Assembly: GCA_948470475.1 (NCBI GenBank)
Contig: OX419345.1
Location: forward strand, 2,349,001-2,413,000
From: Galaxea fascicularis
Lineage: Eukaryota; Cnidaria; Anthozoa; Scleractinia; Euphylliidae
DNA: 64,000 bases
Direction: 5' to 3'
The notes under the pieces are model-generated. The model made no database searches and was not told the origin of the DNA. It was given only the letters and a program-made list of their open reading frames with translations. Shown piece by piece: positions 1-11,169 of this stretch. Numbering within the stretch: position 1 is the first letter of the stretch; the number at the start of each line of letters is the position of its first letter. The translations under genes were made by a program, and so were the position numbers.

Positions 1-249
1 TCTTGAATAAAAGAAGGCGTTTCTACAGAGATGGTTAACCGTAAACCACATGGTTATCGTCTCCCAGAACATGAATGGCAGTTGAACAATTTATTCTTCC
101 CTAATCCTACCTTAAGAGTGTAATAGGTAATCAGGGACTACAGTTTACCCTTAAAATTTCCTGTCAGCATATTCTATGAAGTAACTCTATCTAACTCCTA
201 ATCAAGCCCAAAGAGGTGGATTGTTATTATAATTATTAAAACAACTATT

Positions 250-421
250 GAAATGCATGAAACCCCAAATGGAAACTCGGAAAAAATCCGAGCTCCAGAT
301 GGGATTTGAACGCACGACCCTCCGGAATCTAGGCGGACGCTAGATCGCGGAGGGTCGTGAGTGCAAATCCCATCTGGAGCTCGGATTTTTTCCGAGTTTC
401 AATTTGGGATTTCATGCATTT
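250..421. repeat. Long near-perfect palindrome made of two SINE-tail-like arms
   Basis: Arms 250-324 and 347-421 are inverted copies around a short spacer. Each arm runs from AAATGCATGAAA through a TCCGAGCTCCAGATGGGA block to the GGAGGGTCGT block. The right arm, read 5' to 3', contains a B-box-like 'GTGCAAATCCCATC', as at the 3' end of a tRNA. It looks like two tRNA-derived element ends joined head to head. Confidence 0.8.
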
Positions 422-1351
422 CTATCACGTTGTATTTCTATAATCAGTCATTTTGGAAAACAATTATTAACGGCCGGAATATTCGAATGTTTCTATCTTC
501 TTTTAATTGAAAGAGGTTTATTTAGTTTGCAATATCTCTCCAGCCTTACCATAGCAGCAAATCATTTCAACGATCTCATAAACACAATTTTTTGCTATCT
601 CGCTATCGGCATCAGTGTTGTAAAGGTGCTAGTTCAATTACGAATCATTTGTCCTTGTTATCTTGCTCTTATCATGATTATGTTAATTCTGTTGGGTAGT
701 TATTGAGTCTGAGGAATTTGTTTTCTTCTTTGCTTTTACTCATTTCCTGTCTTCGTTTAAAAGGGCTTTGTCTAAGGAATTGTTAAGTCCTTTAGAACAG
801 TGCAACAGGAACTAAATGCTTCGAGATGAGAACTTCAAGTAGCCAAGTATCACAAAATAAACCACCTGTTTATTGGTGGCGAGATCTAAGGATTTTTATG
901 GAACTTAAACACAACTTCACAACTACTCAAGACATATGTAAAAGGGTAATTACAGTTAACACGTCATCGTCTTGTTTTTCAGCCAGTTTTTAGCCTTCCC
1001 TGCAAGAAACAACTACAGAAAACCGAACATGAATGGCACTGTAAAAAAAAATGCGTTTTTACAAACATGGCCAGTAAAACGTGCGAGAACACTGAGCACT
1101 AGAAACGAACCAATCAGAATTAGAAGTGAAGATACGGTGCCAAGCGCGGGAAACCTCGTTATGCCAAATCCAACTTAAAGTTGGGCGTTCAAGATAAATA
1201 CTGACATGTTCAACAAAGGCAAACTCAAAACGGGAAAATAAGGAATAAACTCAGCCATTGTAAATTAAATAAATCTTTGATTTCTTGGAGCATCTATTAG
1301 TAATCATTCATTTAAAGTAAAGTTTTAAAAAATCCCTGTTTTATTTTTTAG

Positions 1352-4137
1352 AGGTGGCATCAGTTTGGCTAAGCGGAAGTGGCTATATTATCTTCCATAT
1401 GGATCCATTAGAGGAAAAACCACATTTAAACATTAGCGACGTAGCGTTTGGTCTGAGAACAAATGCCTCGAATGGGATCATTTTGAATCTCCAATCGAAC
1501 TCTGCCAACGATTATCTACTTATAGAGATGGTCCATGGAAAAATACGAGTGGAAGTGGATTTAGGCCAAGGTAAACGAAGTAATGCATTATAAGGTCACA
1601 TTGATAATTTAACCTGACTCACTTCAGGATAATTAGGTTGAGCCAGGACTAAGTTTAGTTTACCTTATACACCATAATAAACACCACCTGAGGAACTTTG
1701 TGATTACTACCCAGCAGCTTTTACTGATTTAAACGGTTAATACTTTAGGATTTGATCGACCGACTGGATTGTGTCTATCCTTTTAGATTACCATTCTTTC
1801 TTTCATTCTCAATCAGTCACGCCATTTCAGTAATATGCCTCCTTAATTGAAATGTCAATTTCAAATTCAAGGCGTTCTTTCTGGGTGGTTATTTTAGTTC
1901 TTTTTGTCTCTCTGTTACGATATTAGTTCATTGTAAATTGACTAAATTAGCCCTAAAAACGTCTCCGGGAATTAAACGAAGGTCAGATCTTGACGCGTCA
2001 TTGGGCAGTAGGGTTAAGCAGTTCGTGTGTTGTCTCCTTCACGTCTACACACATAGAACTCGAATGGGATGCAAAACAACCCACGCACCCATCGCAAGGT
2101 TCAGGAAACGTAGTTCCAGATGTTTTGTTTTAATTTTCCATACATCTATGGGTTGAGTGAAAGCTGAGTGATGCCGGAGCCAACCACGTTCCCACGGAAA
2201 AGCCACTCGGTTGTCCAAGCTGGCAACAATCACACGGCAGTTAACCCAAATCTATTGGAGTGAATGTAACTTGGAGACTGATTGTTATGGACGTTAATGG
2301 TCGAAATTCCCTGAAGTAGGGAACAGGAAGGTCACAGGTTGAACTCCTGTTGGAAGAATTTTCCGAGTTTGCGTGTTCCTAAGAGTGATTAATGTTTTAT
2401 TTCTCCTTACAGTAACACTGCTCAATCAAACATAAAGGTTGTGAGAAAAAAGGAAGTGATTAACAAGTAACAAAGGTCTTGATTGTTCAACAAATTCTCC
2501 TTTCATCACCACAGAAAATATATGGGAAACAGTGGAGAGAATATACATGCTGATATTAAGGTTTAAAGGGTTAAGTTATCCACACCTTTCAATCATTTAC
2601 CACGCTAGAAATTTACCCATCTCACTGTCATCACCAATGATAGAGCGGTTCGCAATCGAGTGTCGAAGGTAATTAGCGTTTGGTTTTGTTTTGTTTCACT
2701 TTGCTTTAATTTGTGATTGGTTGACAAAACTCGCGCCACTTTCCCCGCCAATGAGAAGCAAAACTAAAACCAACCGCCAGTTACACGCGCGCATTTTCCC
2801 GCGCTTAGCGCCGGTTAAGTATGTAATTACTTCAATTCTGATTGGTTCACTAAGCTGTCTTCGTCTGTTGTGATTGGTCCGAGTAATTGCTTTGGTTTTG
2901 GCTTTACGACGCTCTATTGAAAATCACTCTAAACAAACATTTCTATTCTATTTGTCTCCACACCGCAGGTGAATATGTTTTAGAGGGAACAGAGGCTATG
3001 GTCGACGACGGAGAATGGCATTGGGTTGAGTTTAACAGACGCGGCCGAGCTGTCACATTAAAGATAGACGGTAATATATTATCTGATGGAGAAATACACG
3101 GCAAGTTATTTCAGCTGAACGCTGATGGGTCTAATCCGAAACTGTACGTGGCTGGCGGTCCTAGGGACGTTTTTATCAAGTCTGTATCAAAAATGAACTT
3201 CACTGGGGAGTTAAGAGAGTTTTATTTCAGGAATATGGAATTGCTGGACCATGTCGTGCCTACGACAACTGACAAACGATTTAAGACAATTGGAACTGTG
3301 ATTGATGGGTCCACCATACCAGAGACAAGTGGATCTGGCTGTGATCTAATGGACGATGATGAGGATTCGATTTGTTCGGAGGTAACCTCTGAGAGGCCGA
3401 AAGGTATGTCATGGACCCTGAACCCCAACCCATCTATATATTTCACATCAACCCGAGCCAGCCCAAAGTTTTAAACTGGCAAGTACTCACAACTATGTAC
3501 ATAAGAAATCTCGAACATAACAAAGAACAAACATACATAGCATTGTCATGTCAGGAGTCCTGTTCGTATTTGAAATAAAAGTACGTTCAGGATTAAACAG
3601 AAACGAAAACTTAATCCAATGGCGAGATTGTTACGTTTACAATGTGTTTTGAGCCTTTTGAAAATAGGAGCAACCAGTTCCAAATTAAATGAGTCTAATT
3701 CTTCTTGAAGATAAGTACATCCTCAATCGAACAGGTGTCAGTATAAAATGCGACCATGTTTGCGTCTACTTTAAAGAAATAATTGCGGAGTGACAACAAA
3801 ATAGGTCACACAGTGCCCAAAGTTTTAATTGTTTCTTACTTCACTTTAAGAAAATGTTGTGTCATCTTCGCCCAAGCCCGACTCAACCTCGGACTCAGGC
3901 CTCCTTCCCACTGGCGTTCAGGCCCATCGCTCTCTGCCACAAGTGGTACCTTTCTGGGTAATACCGGTGCTTGTCGTTGTGGCAGCCATTGCTATATTTG
4001 TGACGATGTTTTTCTTGTATCGGTGGAACTCACGGTACAGCGGTTCATTCAAACCGGAACCTGCATCATCCAGTGGAGATTTGCCACAAATTTCGAAACC
4101 TCGAATTTGCGTCAGTGCACATGAAGAGAAAGCTTAA
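1352..4137 (+). CDS. Gene A: neurexin-like LamG transmembrane protein, 3' part (3 exons)
   Basis: Three exons, 1352-1570, 2969-3403 and 3851-4137 (stop TAA), all join in phase 1 across clear GT-AG introns. The first two encode a laminin-G-like domain: 'GLRTNASNGIILNL' and 'DGEWHWVEFNR' fit LamG strands, and 'NFTGELREFYF' is its closing strand. An acidic, Ser/Thr-rich stalk follows, then one hydrophobic segment (about 25 residues from 'FWVIPVLVVV') and a short cytosolic tail beginning YRWNSRYSGSFKP. The exon plan is the same as the last three exons of gene E at 23392-29044, so the full protein was probably signal peptide-LamG-EGF-LamG-TM. No EGF or signal-peptide exon is visible between 1 and 1351, so the 5' half should lie left of the window. 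By family it is a cell-surface adhesion or recognition protein; the ligand is unknown. Neurexin orthology is not established. Confidence 0.8.
2281..2385 (+). repeat. tRNA-like SINE fragment
   Basis: The block 'GGTCACAGGTTGAACTCC', followed by 'TGTTGGAAGAATTTTCCGAG', has an RNA polymerase III B-box-like core (GGTTGAACTCC) and the TTTTCCGAGTTT tail seen in the palindrome at 250-421. No clear A box is seen, so it is a 5'-truncated copy. It lies in the first visible intron of gene A. Confidence 0.45.
2668..2925 (+). repeat. Dispersed repeat copy 1 ('TGATTGG' family)
   Basis: This stretch ('TGTGATTGGTTGACAAAACT', 'CCAATGAGAAGCAAAAC', 'GAGTAATTGCTTTGG') recurs at 5620-6260, split by a MITE, and in reverse at about 39075-39185. 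It lies in the gene A intron just before the exon at 2969. Confidence 0.6.
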
Positions 4138-5619
4138 GTGTGTTCGAACACAGAGAATGGTTAATTACCATGTCAACGAAAGAGGGATTGGCTAGACCAG
4201 GAAGGTCCAGTATAAATTGTTTCATTACGCAGCTGGTTACAGAACGTTATAACGAATCAAATAATGGTAATTTGTATCACCATGAAAAAAGGCTTGCTTG
4301 TAAAGACTGGCGAGTGGAGTCCTGGAAGGTACAGCTTGGCCACTGTAATTAATAATAACATAGCAAGCGACTTTTAACGGATTATGGAGAGATTGTGCCG
4401 TGTTTTGGTCAAGTGAAGCTTTGTTCTAGGAATGTATCAGCAGTCACAAATCAATGCACATGCGCAAATGTGCAGTTAAATATGGTTTGAGTAATGCGAC
4501 AGAAAATGGATAATAGGGATTAATATTACCAAGTAGTTGCTGGTGTCAATGTTAGCATGTCATCAATCATTACGTCAGAGAAGTGACGCTAAATTTCATT
4601 CTGATGACGCCACACTACTTAAGTAAGGTAACACCAATCACGGTTTCGAATTGTTGTGATGCCTTACGCCATCAGTGTGGAAGTTGAGTAGCCATTAAAC
4701 GAGCTTTAAGAAAAGAAGGAGGACATATTAATCGACCGACTGAAAAATTCTGCAAAAGACGTTTTTGAACTGCTTTAAAGACAACAGTCTATTTTTCCCC
4801 ATCGCAAGATCAATCAATATGGAGATTACAGTTGTTCTGATCAAACTAAATACCTGTATGTTACGCACGCTTGTTCTATTAACGAGAGAAAATTTAAATG
4901 TGTTTTTGGTCAGTAAAGTTTTGCTTATCATACTTAGTCGCATATGCTAATGAAAGAAGAAAAGAAACGATTTACAATCAGGCAATATGTCGTATTTTGT
5001 ACAAGAAAAATGAGTATAGTATTCCACGAGGAACAAATCAAGCTATTTCCCGAGAAAAGGTGAAAAAAGGCTGTCCATGAAAATTGTGAAATTTTTATTT
5101 CATTCTAAGTCATCTAACAGGAATGTTTGTTTATAAGCCATGATGTCATTTCGATTTTCCTTTTCCAGGTACATTTTAACAATCCAGGCATCTTGAGTTC
5201 ATTGATACTTTTTTCCGAACTGGCGTTTTACCCATAAAAAGTGAGCTCACTAGGTAATCACAATAGAGATAACGCGCTTTGTCAGTTGAAAATGATTCAC
5301 TACAACATGATTTAAAATGAAATAAATTCTCCAATAATGTACATAATTTATGTAATACTGTGAGCTAGCTAGGTAAAAGCATTAGCATCGCATGCAAGTA
5401 TATAAACATCGTTAGCCAGTAGCATACAATTTTGGCAAGGTTATTTATAATCCTTCTCTGATCCGGAACTGTCAGGTCCGGACAGAGAACTGAGCGAATC
5501 CTTATTACTTTAGCAAAAAATGTCTGCGCACTTATTTGTCAGAGCTGGATGGTCAGAATGAACAGTTGTGAATAGAACGGACTATTTTGTAGAGCTGGCT
5601 CACTTGAGTGTCAAACGTA

Positions 5620-6260
5620 ACCCTCGTTTGTTTTCGGTTTTGCATTACGTCGCTCTGTGATTGGTCAGTAAAATTTACGCTACCTTCTTAGTCCCCTTCC
5701 ACACTAATACGCTTCCGCATGAAAACGCACACTTTTTTTTAATCCGATTTTGCCTTCCGTCCACAAAAATATGATCGAAAACGGAGGTTTTCGACGACAC
5801 TCTCCAGAGTGGAGATTTTTGAAAACGGAGGTTCAGCGTATTAGTGTGGACGGGTGAAGACGGAGGTTTTCGAAAACACTTACGTCACTGCTCATTTGCA
5901 TGTCCCGGCGGGAATAGCTATCAGTCCAAGAATGCGTAGAGCAAAGAAACTACGGTCTAGTGTGAACGGTGGAAAACGCTGTGAAAACGCTAATGTGGAC
6001 GTGAATACTTTTATGTGTTTTCAAGAAACAGAAAACGGAGGTTTTTGAAAACGCATTAGTGTGGAAGGGGCCTTAACCAGTGAGAAGCAAAACCCAAACA
6101 TTATTGGTTTGTCCGCCCGTAATTTCCCGTGCTTGGCGCGGCATCCAATCGATGCATGCAATTGCTTCGAATTTTGATTAGTTTGCGCGCTTTTTGTGTC
6201 TCAGTGTAATGGTTGGCCAGAGCAATTACTTTGGCCAATTACGACACTTAACGAAAACTG
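5620..6260 (+). repeat. Dispersed repeat copy 2, interrupted by a MITE
   Basis: The left part (CTCTGTGATTGGTCAG) and right part (CCAGTGAGAAGCAAAACCC onward to AGAGCAATTACTTTGG) line up with the uninterrupted copy at 2668-2925. The inserted element is 5691-6072. Confidence 0.6.
5691..6072. mobile_element. 382-bp MITE with TTA target duplication (PIF/Harbinger-like)
   Basis: Terminal inverted repeats G(T/G)CCCCTTCCACACTAAT(A/G)CG begin at 5691 and end at 6072. They are flanked by the direct repeat TTA (5688-5690 and 6073-6075). Inside are further sub-repeats of 'GAAAACGGAGGTTTT' and 'GTATTAGTGTGGA'. A 3-bp TTA duplication and GGCC-like ends fit PIF/Harbinger non-autonomous elements. No transposase frame is present. 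Confidence 0.8.
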
Positions 6261-6896
6261 CCCTGTATAGTTCATTAGAAAAGTAACAGAAGGACTTGTA
6301 TACAACCAGTCATCCAAAGTAATGCGTTACTTTTACAAACTGGTCTGTGTGGCCGGCCACTGCTGGCAAATGAAAGGCACTTTGAGTGAAGTTCGATGGA
6401 CGTTTCTCGTATTGTCATGATATTGGCATGGGCTCCCTACATTTTGCGTCGAAACATGATAACCATTTCAGTTCTCGGCGTCAACGAGAGTTCAATGCGC
6501 CATAGCCTGAATATCAGGCTTTTCTGCAGTATGAGAGAGGAGGGGGAGGGAAGGGAAGGAGGGGGGGGGTAAGAGGGCGTCCTTTCCCTCTTCTTCCCTA
6601 GCCCCCTACCCTTCAAGACGGGCTGACACTCAGGTTAAGTAACGCCAAGACAGTTCTAACAGTTGCAGCTAAGTGTGTTTTCGTTTAGCGCTGACAATTT
6701 AATTTCAAGGTCCTGGGTTTCTGTAGCCACTAATCAGTCGCGGGATAACCTTAAAATGAAGCGTTTTTATTTATTCTCTTTTAAAAAAATAAAATTGATG
6801 TTGACATTGTTAATACAATCTTTGTTTTATTCATTATTACGATGCTTTCACTACTCCATTTCCCAACAAAACCTTTATTTTACCGCTAGGAAACTA

Positions 6897-6972
6897 AACC
6901 TCGTTCCCAGGGCTTTTCACTAGAATCCCGCCGCCATTTTTCTTTCAAGGGAAAAGCCCTGAGGACGAGGTT
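6897..6972. repeat. Short inverted-repeat element (22-bp arms)
   Basis: AACCTCGTTCCCAGGGCTTT at 6897 is mirrored by the block ending CCTGAGGACGAGGTT at 6972, with a ~32-base loop. A 7-bp GAAACTA occurs close to both sides but not symmetrically, so the target duplication is uncertain. Confidence 0.55.
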
Positions 6973-8354
6973 GTAAGAAACTATGCAAAAAACAAGTGTG
7001 GTGTCTGTTTAACGGTAACCCCTTCAAACATCCAGGAAACGCAAATGGGGATCCAAAAGTTGAGGATTCGAGCCGTAATATAACTGAACCAAATCTGTCA
7101 CCCAGCCCAATTTAACCAACTCCTATTAGAAACCTCTTATTGTATTTAGTGTGTTTCTCACTATCCAAAGTTTTTCAAGCGAGCATACCGTTTGCATCCA
7201 GAAAAGGTTATGCTAACCTTTCAAGTGTCGGTCGTGCATGATGTGCTCACTTATTATATTGCAGGTATATCCTTTTGTAAAAGAAACTTCCACTGTTTCG
7301 ATTACTTCAGTGAACTGCTGGAAATTTAGCCTAGTTTCGGCATCTCTGACAGTTTTTATTTTCTTGTGCACTGCTGCCGTGTATACATTTCACGAAAAGC
7401 CTTATAATCTTATATTTAAATAGATTTTAATTTTAGGTGTCCCGGACTAGTATACATGTAGCTATGATATGATTGGTTCGAGTCACCAAATTTATAATTC
7501 AGCTACGGGCCCTGCAGTCAAATTCTCCGTCAAGTTTTACAAACATCGTTTCCCATTACTTTGTGTTGGCATGGAAAAGGCCATAGAAACATAAATCTTA
7601 CAAATTAATTTAATATAAGCTATTTTATTAACGCATGATTAGCTATTGAAGTTAATAATTAAGTGTCACCGTTCAAAAACATGTTTCATTTTGATGAATT
7701 TGTTGCTGATTTTCATTCGTCTGGCTCTGTCAATAAATAAGTGAGTACTTGTCCAGTTTCATTTTCTTGAAAATTTCTTGGAAATGAACGGAATTGTGAT
7801 GTTAAAAAAGAGGACCAAATGGAACAAAAATTCGATAAGAAATAGTTTTGCAACCCCAAAAATTTCCACTAAATGATTTAGCTAATTGAAGCCTGAATAC
7901 GTTTGACTAACGGGAGACCGAAGAATTGGCGTTTTACACTATTTAATAAGAGACCGGACTGAGAAACGTTGGAAAATGCAATCTAAAGTTTTTAAATTGT
8001 CAACAAGACCGCAAGCACAGAATTGTTGAATTTCTGTCAGAATGACGGTCAGTTACATGACAGCATGTGGCATAATTTTCATCAAAATGCACGTAAACGT
8101 AGGATATAAAAGTTTTAATGAATCCCACAGAAATCTTTACAGTGCTGATCTAATCTCGCTTTCAGCCAATCTCTTTTACCAGATGAGATGGTTCTCGCAG
8201 ATAAACGCTCCGTCCTGCTGTTATTCACCAGTTCAGAGCTACATCTCTTAGCACAAACGCGTGGACTTGACAAAGACAGTACCAGTTGGAGCACGTGTGT
8301 TCTGCATTAATTCCACAGCGACTAAACCCACTCAGCCTCGCTGGATCGTTTGCC

Positions 8355-10039
8355 ATGTCGACGTTCAGTGCTGTATTTCTGAAACACCTGACATGGCTTA
8401 TTGTCTTTGTTCTAAAGGCCTTTGGAAGTGTTCCTTCACGAAACGCCAGTAACGAATTTATGGCTTACAACTTGGACCCCGCTTCCCAATCTTCACATGC
8501 ATATGCTGTGTATGACGTCCGCGCCTGGCGTGGGCCTGGCACGCTTTCGTTCCTTTTCAACACGCATAAATCTAAGGCGTTTCTTGCGTACCAGGACGAT
8601 AGGACCTACAGCAACTTTGACTTGTTTATTGACATGGGAAATATCCGCGCAAGGATCAATTTTGATAAATGTCCAGAAAAAGAGTTTGTTATCCATGGAA
8701 ATTTCTCAGATTCGCGTTGGCATCGAGTTCGATTGACTAGAGAACTCCGTCACCTGACTTTGACGTTAGACGAATGTCATTCTAAATTCATTCCGTGTGA
8801 TATGTCTTCCCCAGAGAGAGAAGAATGGTACGCCCTCTATGTTGGAAGCATCCCTTGGAACATGAGCACAAATTCTCTAGCAAAACCAGGAATACTCTTC
8901 CAAGCGATTGCATCTGTGTAAGTGACGATTAGTAAAAATTTATGAGCTACCTTGTGAGACGCTGGGCTCAGGGCAAAGCTCACACCTTATTCAATACTTT
9001 TGCAAAACGGTTGAAAATTTGTTGTTTTTTTTTTTCTTTCTGCTGAGGCTGATGTATGAACTTTACTGCGAAGGAATACTGTTTATAAAAGCTTTCATCT
9101 AACTGCATATTCAATACCAATTCTTTTACACACCCCGCTCAAAAAACTTTCTTGCAGGAGTCAAGAATTGAATTTGGGCAGGCTGCATGAAAAAAATGTC
9201 ATAAATTGTAAATTCCTTGTCAGCGGTAAATAGCCTCATAGTTTTAATACTTTACAACGCGGTTAGAGAAACCAGGGGTCAATTTAATAAAACTTTTACA
9301 GGTGTAATTTACAAGCGCAGCCATTGTTTTAGAGTCTGAAAACAATTATAGCGACACTTGCAAATTACACTTGTAAAAGTTTTATAGAATTGACCCCAGG
9401 TTGTCAATTCACAGAGCGTGCCGTGCATTATGCCGCTCAGGAGATGAAAGATTTGGTCGCATTTTTAATTTATTAACCTTTAATCACATTTTGTACTCAC
9501 ATTCATCCTGCAGATTTCAAGGGTGTATCGGCCACGTGACTCAAAGCGTGCCTGGAGGAAGCCCGAGGGCTTTACCATTGCGACACAGCGCGGGGACTTG
9601 TGAAAGTCGCTGCGCATCTATTGGGAAATGTCATCCTCTTAGAGATGACGTCAGCGGAGAAGGATGCAAATGTCCGGAATATGAAGTGGATGAGTTGATG
9701 TGCAAGACTCGAAGCCCTGTCGGTTCACACTACACGCATTCACACGCAATTACAGCCAGTTTATCAAGTGAATATCATCCCGCCACCTGGAAATCCTCTT
9801 TCACAGTAACGCCAGGTTTGGTTTCCTCACGCCAGAGTCGCATTTTGAGAACAACAACTGCACCATCAAATATCGCTGGACGTTCTACCCGAACCCTGTC
9901 AACCTCGGACCATGCGCAAAACGCTGACAACACAATGATGGCAAAGAAAAGCAGTGTTTCCCGTCCATCAACCTCCGGTGTCGTGCTGTGTGTTGGAATG
10001 ATGATCGCACCAGTTCAAATGATTATTATGAACAACTGA
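8355..10039 (+). CDS. Gene B: secreted or GPI-anchored LamG/EGF-like protein (2 exons)
   Basis: Exons 8355-8917 and 9514-10039 join in phase 2 (donor GTAAGT, acceptor TGCAG) to give about 362 residues. The ATG at 8355 is chosen because a signal peptide follows (hydrophobic core 'LTWLIVFVLKAFG'). Exon 1 encodes one LamG domain ('GPGTLSFLFNT', 'DSRWHRVRLTREL'). Exon 2 starts with its closing strand, 'FQGCIGHV', followed by a Cys-rich stretch in the place where C, D and E have an EGF module, but here with altered Cys spacing. A Ser/Thr-rich, mucin-like tail follows. The last ~20 residues are hydrophobic (starting GVVLCVGMMIAP), which could be a GPI-attachment signal; this is inference. No second LamG or transmembrane exon is seen. 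An AATAAA at 10324-10329 fits the end of the transcript. Unlike C and D, there is no intron after the EGF-like region. Confidence 0.75.
9270..9402. mobile_element. 133-bp inverted-repeat MITE in the intron of gene B
   Basis: Arms of about 45 bp start AACC(A/T)GGGGTCAATT and continue through AAAACTTTTACA(G/A)GTGTAATTT. They enclose a ~40-base centre. It lies between the two coding exons of gene B. No convincing target duplication was found. Confidence 0.7.
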
Positions 10040-10323
10040 ACTGCTTGACGTTTACACAACTCTAACCACCCCTTGAATTGGTCAAACGTAGCCTTATACT
10101 CGGATCTAGCCGGAGGACACTGTTCCTAAGGATCAAAATAGTTTAAACTCCTAAACATTTCGTTAAAACGATGATAGTGAAGCGAGGTATTTGCAGTGTG
10201 ACAGTTTCTAACAATGGATCAAGCGACGGTCAGCGGATTAACATTTACTCCGCCTCTGGCGTCGCTTTGGTTACACAAATGCGCGAGGGACTACAAGCAG
10301 TCACATCTTGAAGAAAAATCTGC

Positions 10324-10329
10324 AATAAA
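10324..10329 (+). terminator. Candidate polyadenylation signal of gene B
   Basis: An AATAAA hexamer lies 285 bases after the gene B stop codon and about 840 bases before the gene C start. Position and sequence fit, but hexamers are common in AT-rich DNA. Confidence 0.4.
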
Positions 10330-11169
10330 TTGAGACCATTGCTAAAAAAATTGATGCTATTGAAATTTTCAAATAAATGCTTGAACGTTGATCATAAATC
10401 GGAACGTAAAGTTATTGAAAAAATTGGCTTTTGCTGTTTAAGCCAATTTTGGGGGTTATCTTCTTTATTGACAGTCACTGCAGCTATCTTGCGTTTATGT
10501 CTGTTTGATCCTTAGAAAATAGTCTGCCAGCAACAAGTCAAACCTAGCCATGTTTCACTTCGAATGATGTACTATAACTGTTTCGAACTACTCGTTATGT
10601 AAAATGTAGAACGAAAATGCTGCTCCGCAGAGCCATACATTAGTTCTGGGCTAATGCAATTAGAGAAAAAATAGGTTGTTACTGTATGATAACATTTACG
10701 TCTTCCTTCAGTCGTTTCGTCTAATCACGAACATCGGCAAGGTTGCCCCAAGGTGACCAAACGTTTTAGAGAACTATACTTCTTTTCACATTCTGGAGCC
10801 TGAAATTTAGAGATGGAAAAATTGCCGACGTAAATTCTCAAACCATCAAGCTCTGAAAAAATAATTCGTATAATTGTATTTAAAATCAGTGTCAACAGTG
10901 TGCTGTCTTGGTGCCCATCTGTCATGAAAACAACAATAATAAGGTCATTTGAATTCCAAATCTATTCTTGACCACAAACTTATCGCTTATGATGGGAGCT
11001 GCGAACAGGCGTTCGCGAACTTTGACGCTAAGGAATAAACGACTCAAAAGTTTTCAATCGTGAAGTCCAGATCAAATGAACGTTTTGATACATGTTGCTT
11101 GGTTGCGTGGATGACAGAAGTACAAGGTAACATTTTTCTTTTTTAGCCACATCACTTGCTACTGACGGG

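Larger units (their letters stand above)
4138..8354. other. Intergenic stretch between genes A and B
   Basis: No coding frame with splice context or family resemblance was found. It holds the nested repeat/MITE at 5620-6260, the small inverted repeat at 6897-6972 and a purine/G-rich stretch at about 6530-6600. The promoter of gene B should lie near its right end but shows no motif I can name. Confidence 0.5.

Noticed and set aside
404..706. 100-codon hydrophobic frame
   Set aside because: It starts in the right arm of the palindrome and has no signal, motif or splice context; AT-rich DNA easily gives such frames.
5854..6048. 64-codon open frame
   Set aside because: It lies wholly inside the MITE at 5691-6072 and reflects its internal repeats.
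9401..9513. Upstream extension of the gene B exon 2 frame
   Set aside because: It runs through the intron and the MITE end. The TGCAG acceptor at 9513 in phase 2 explains the real exon start.
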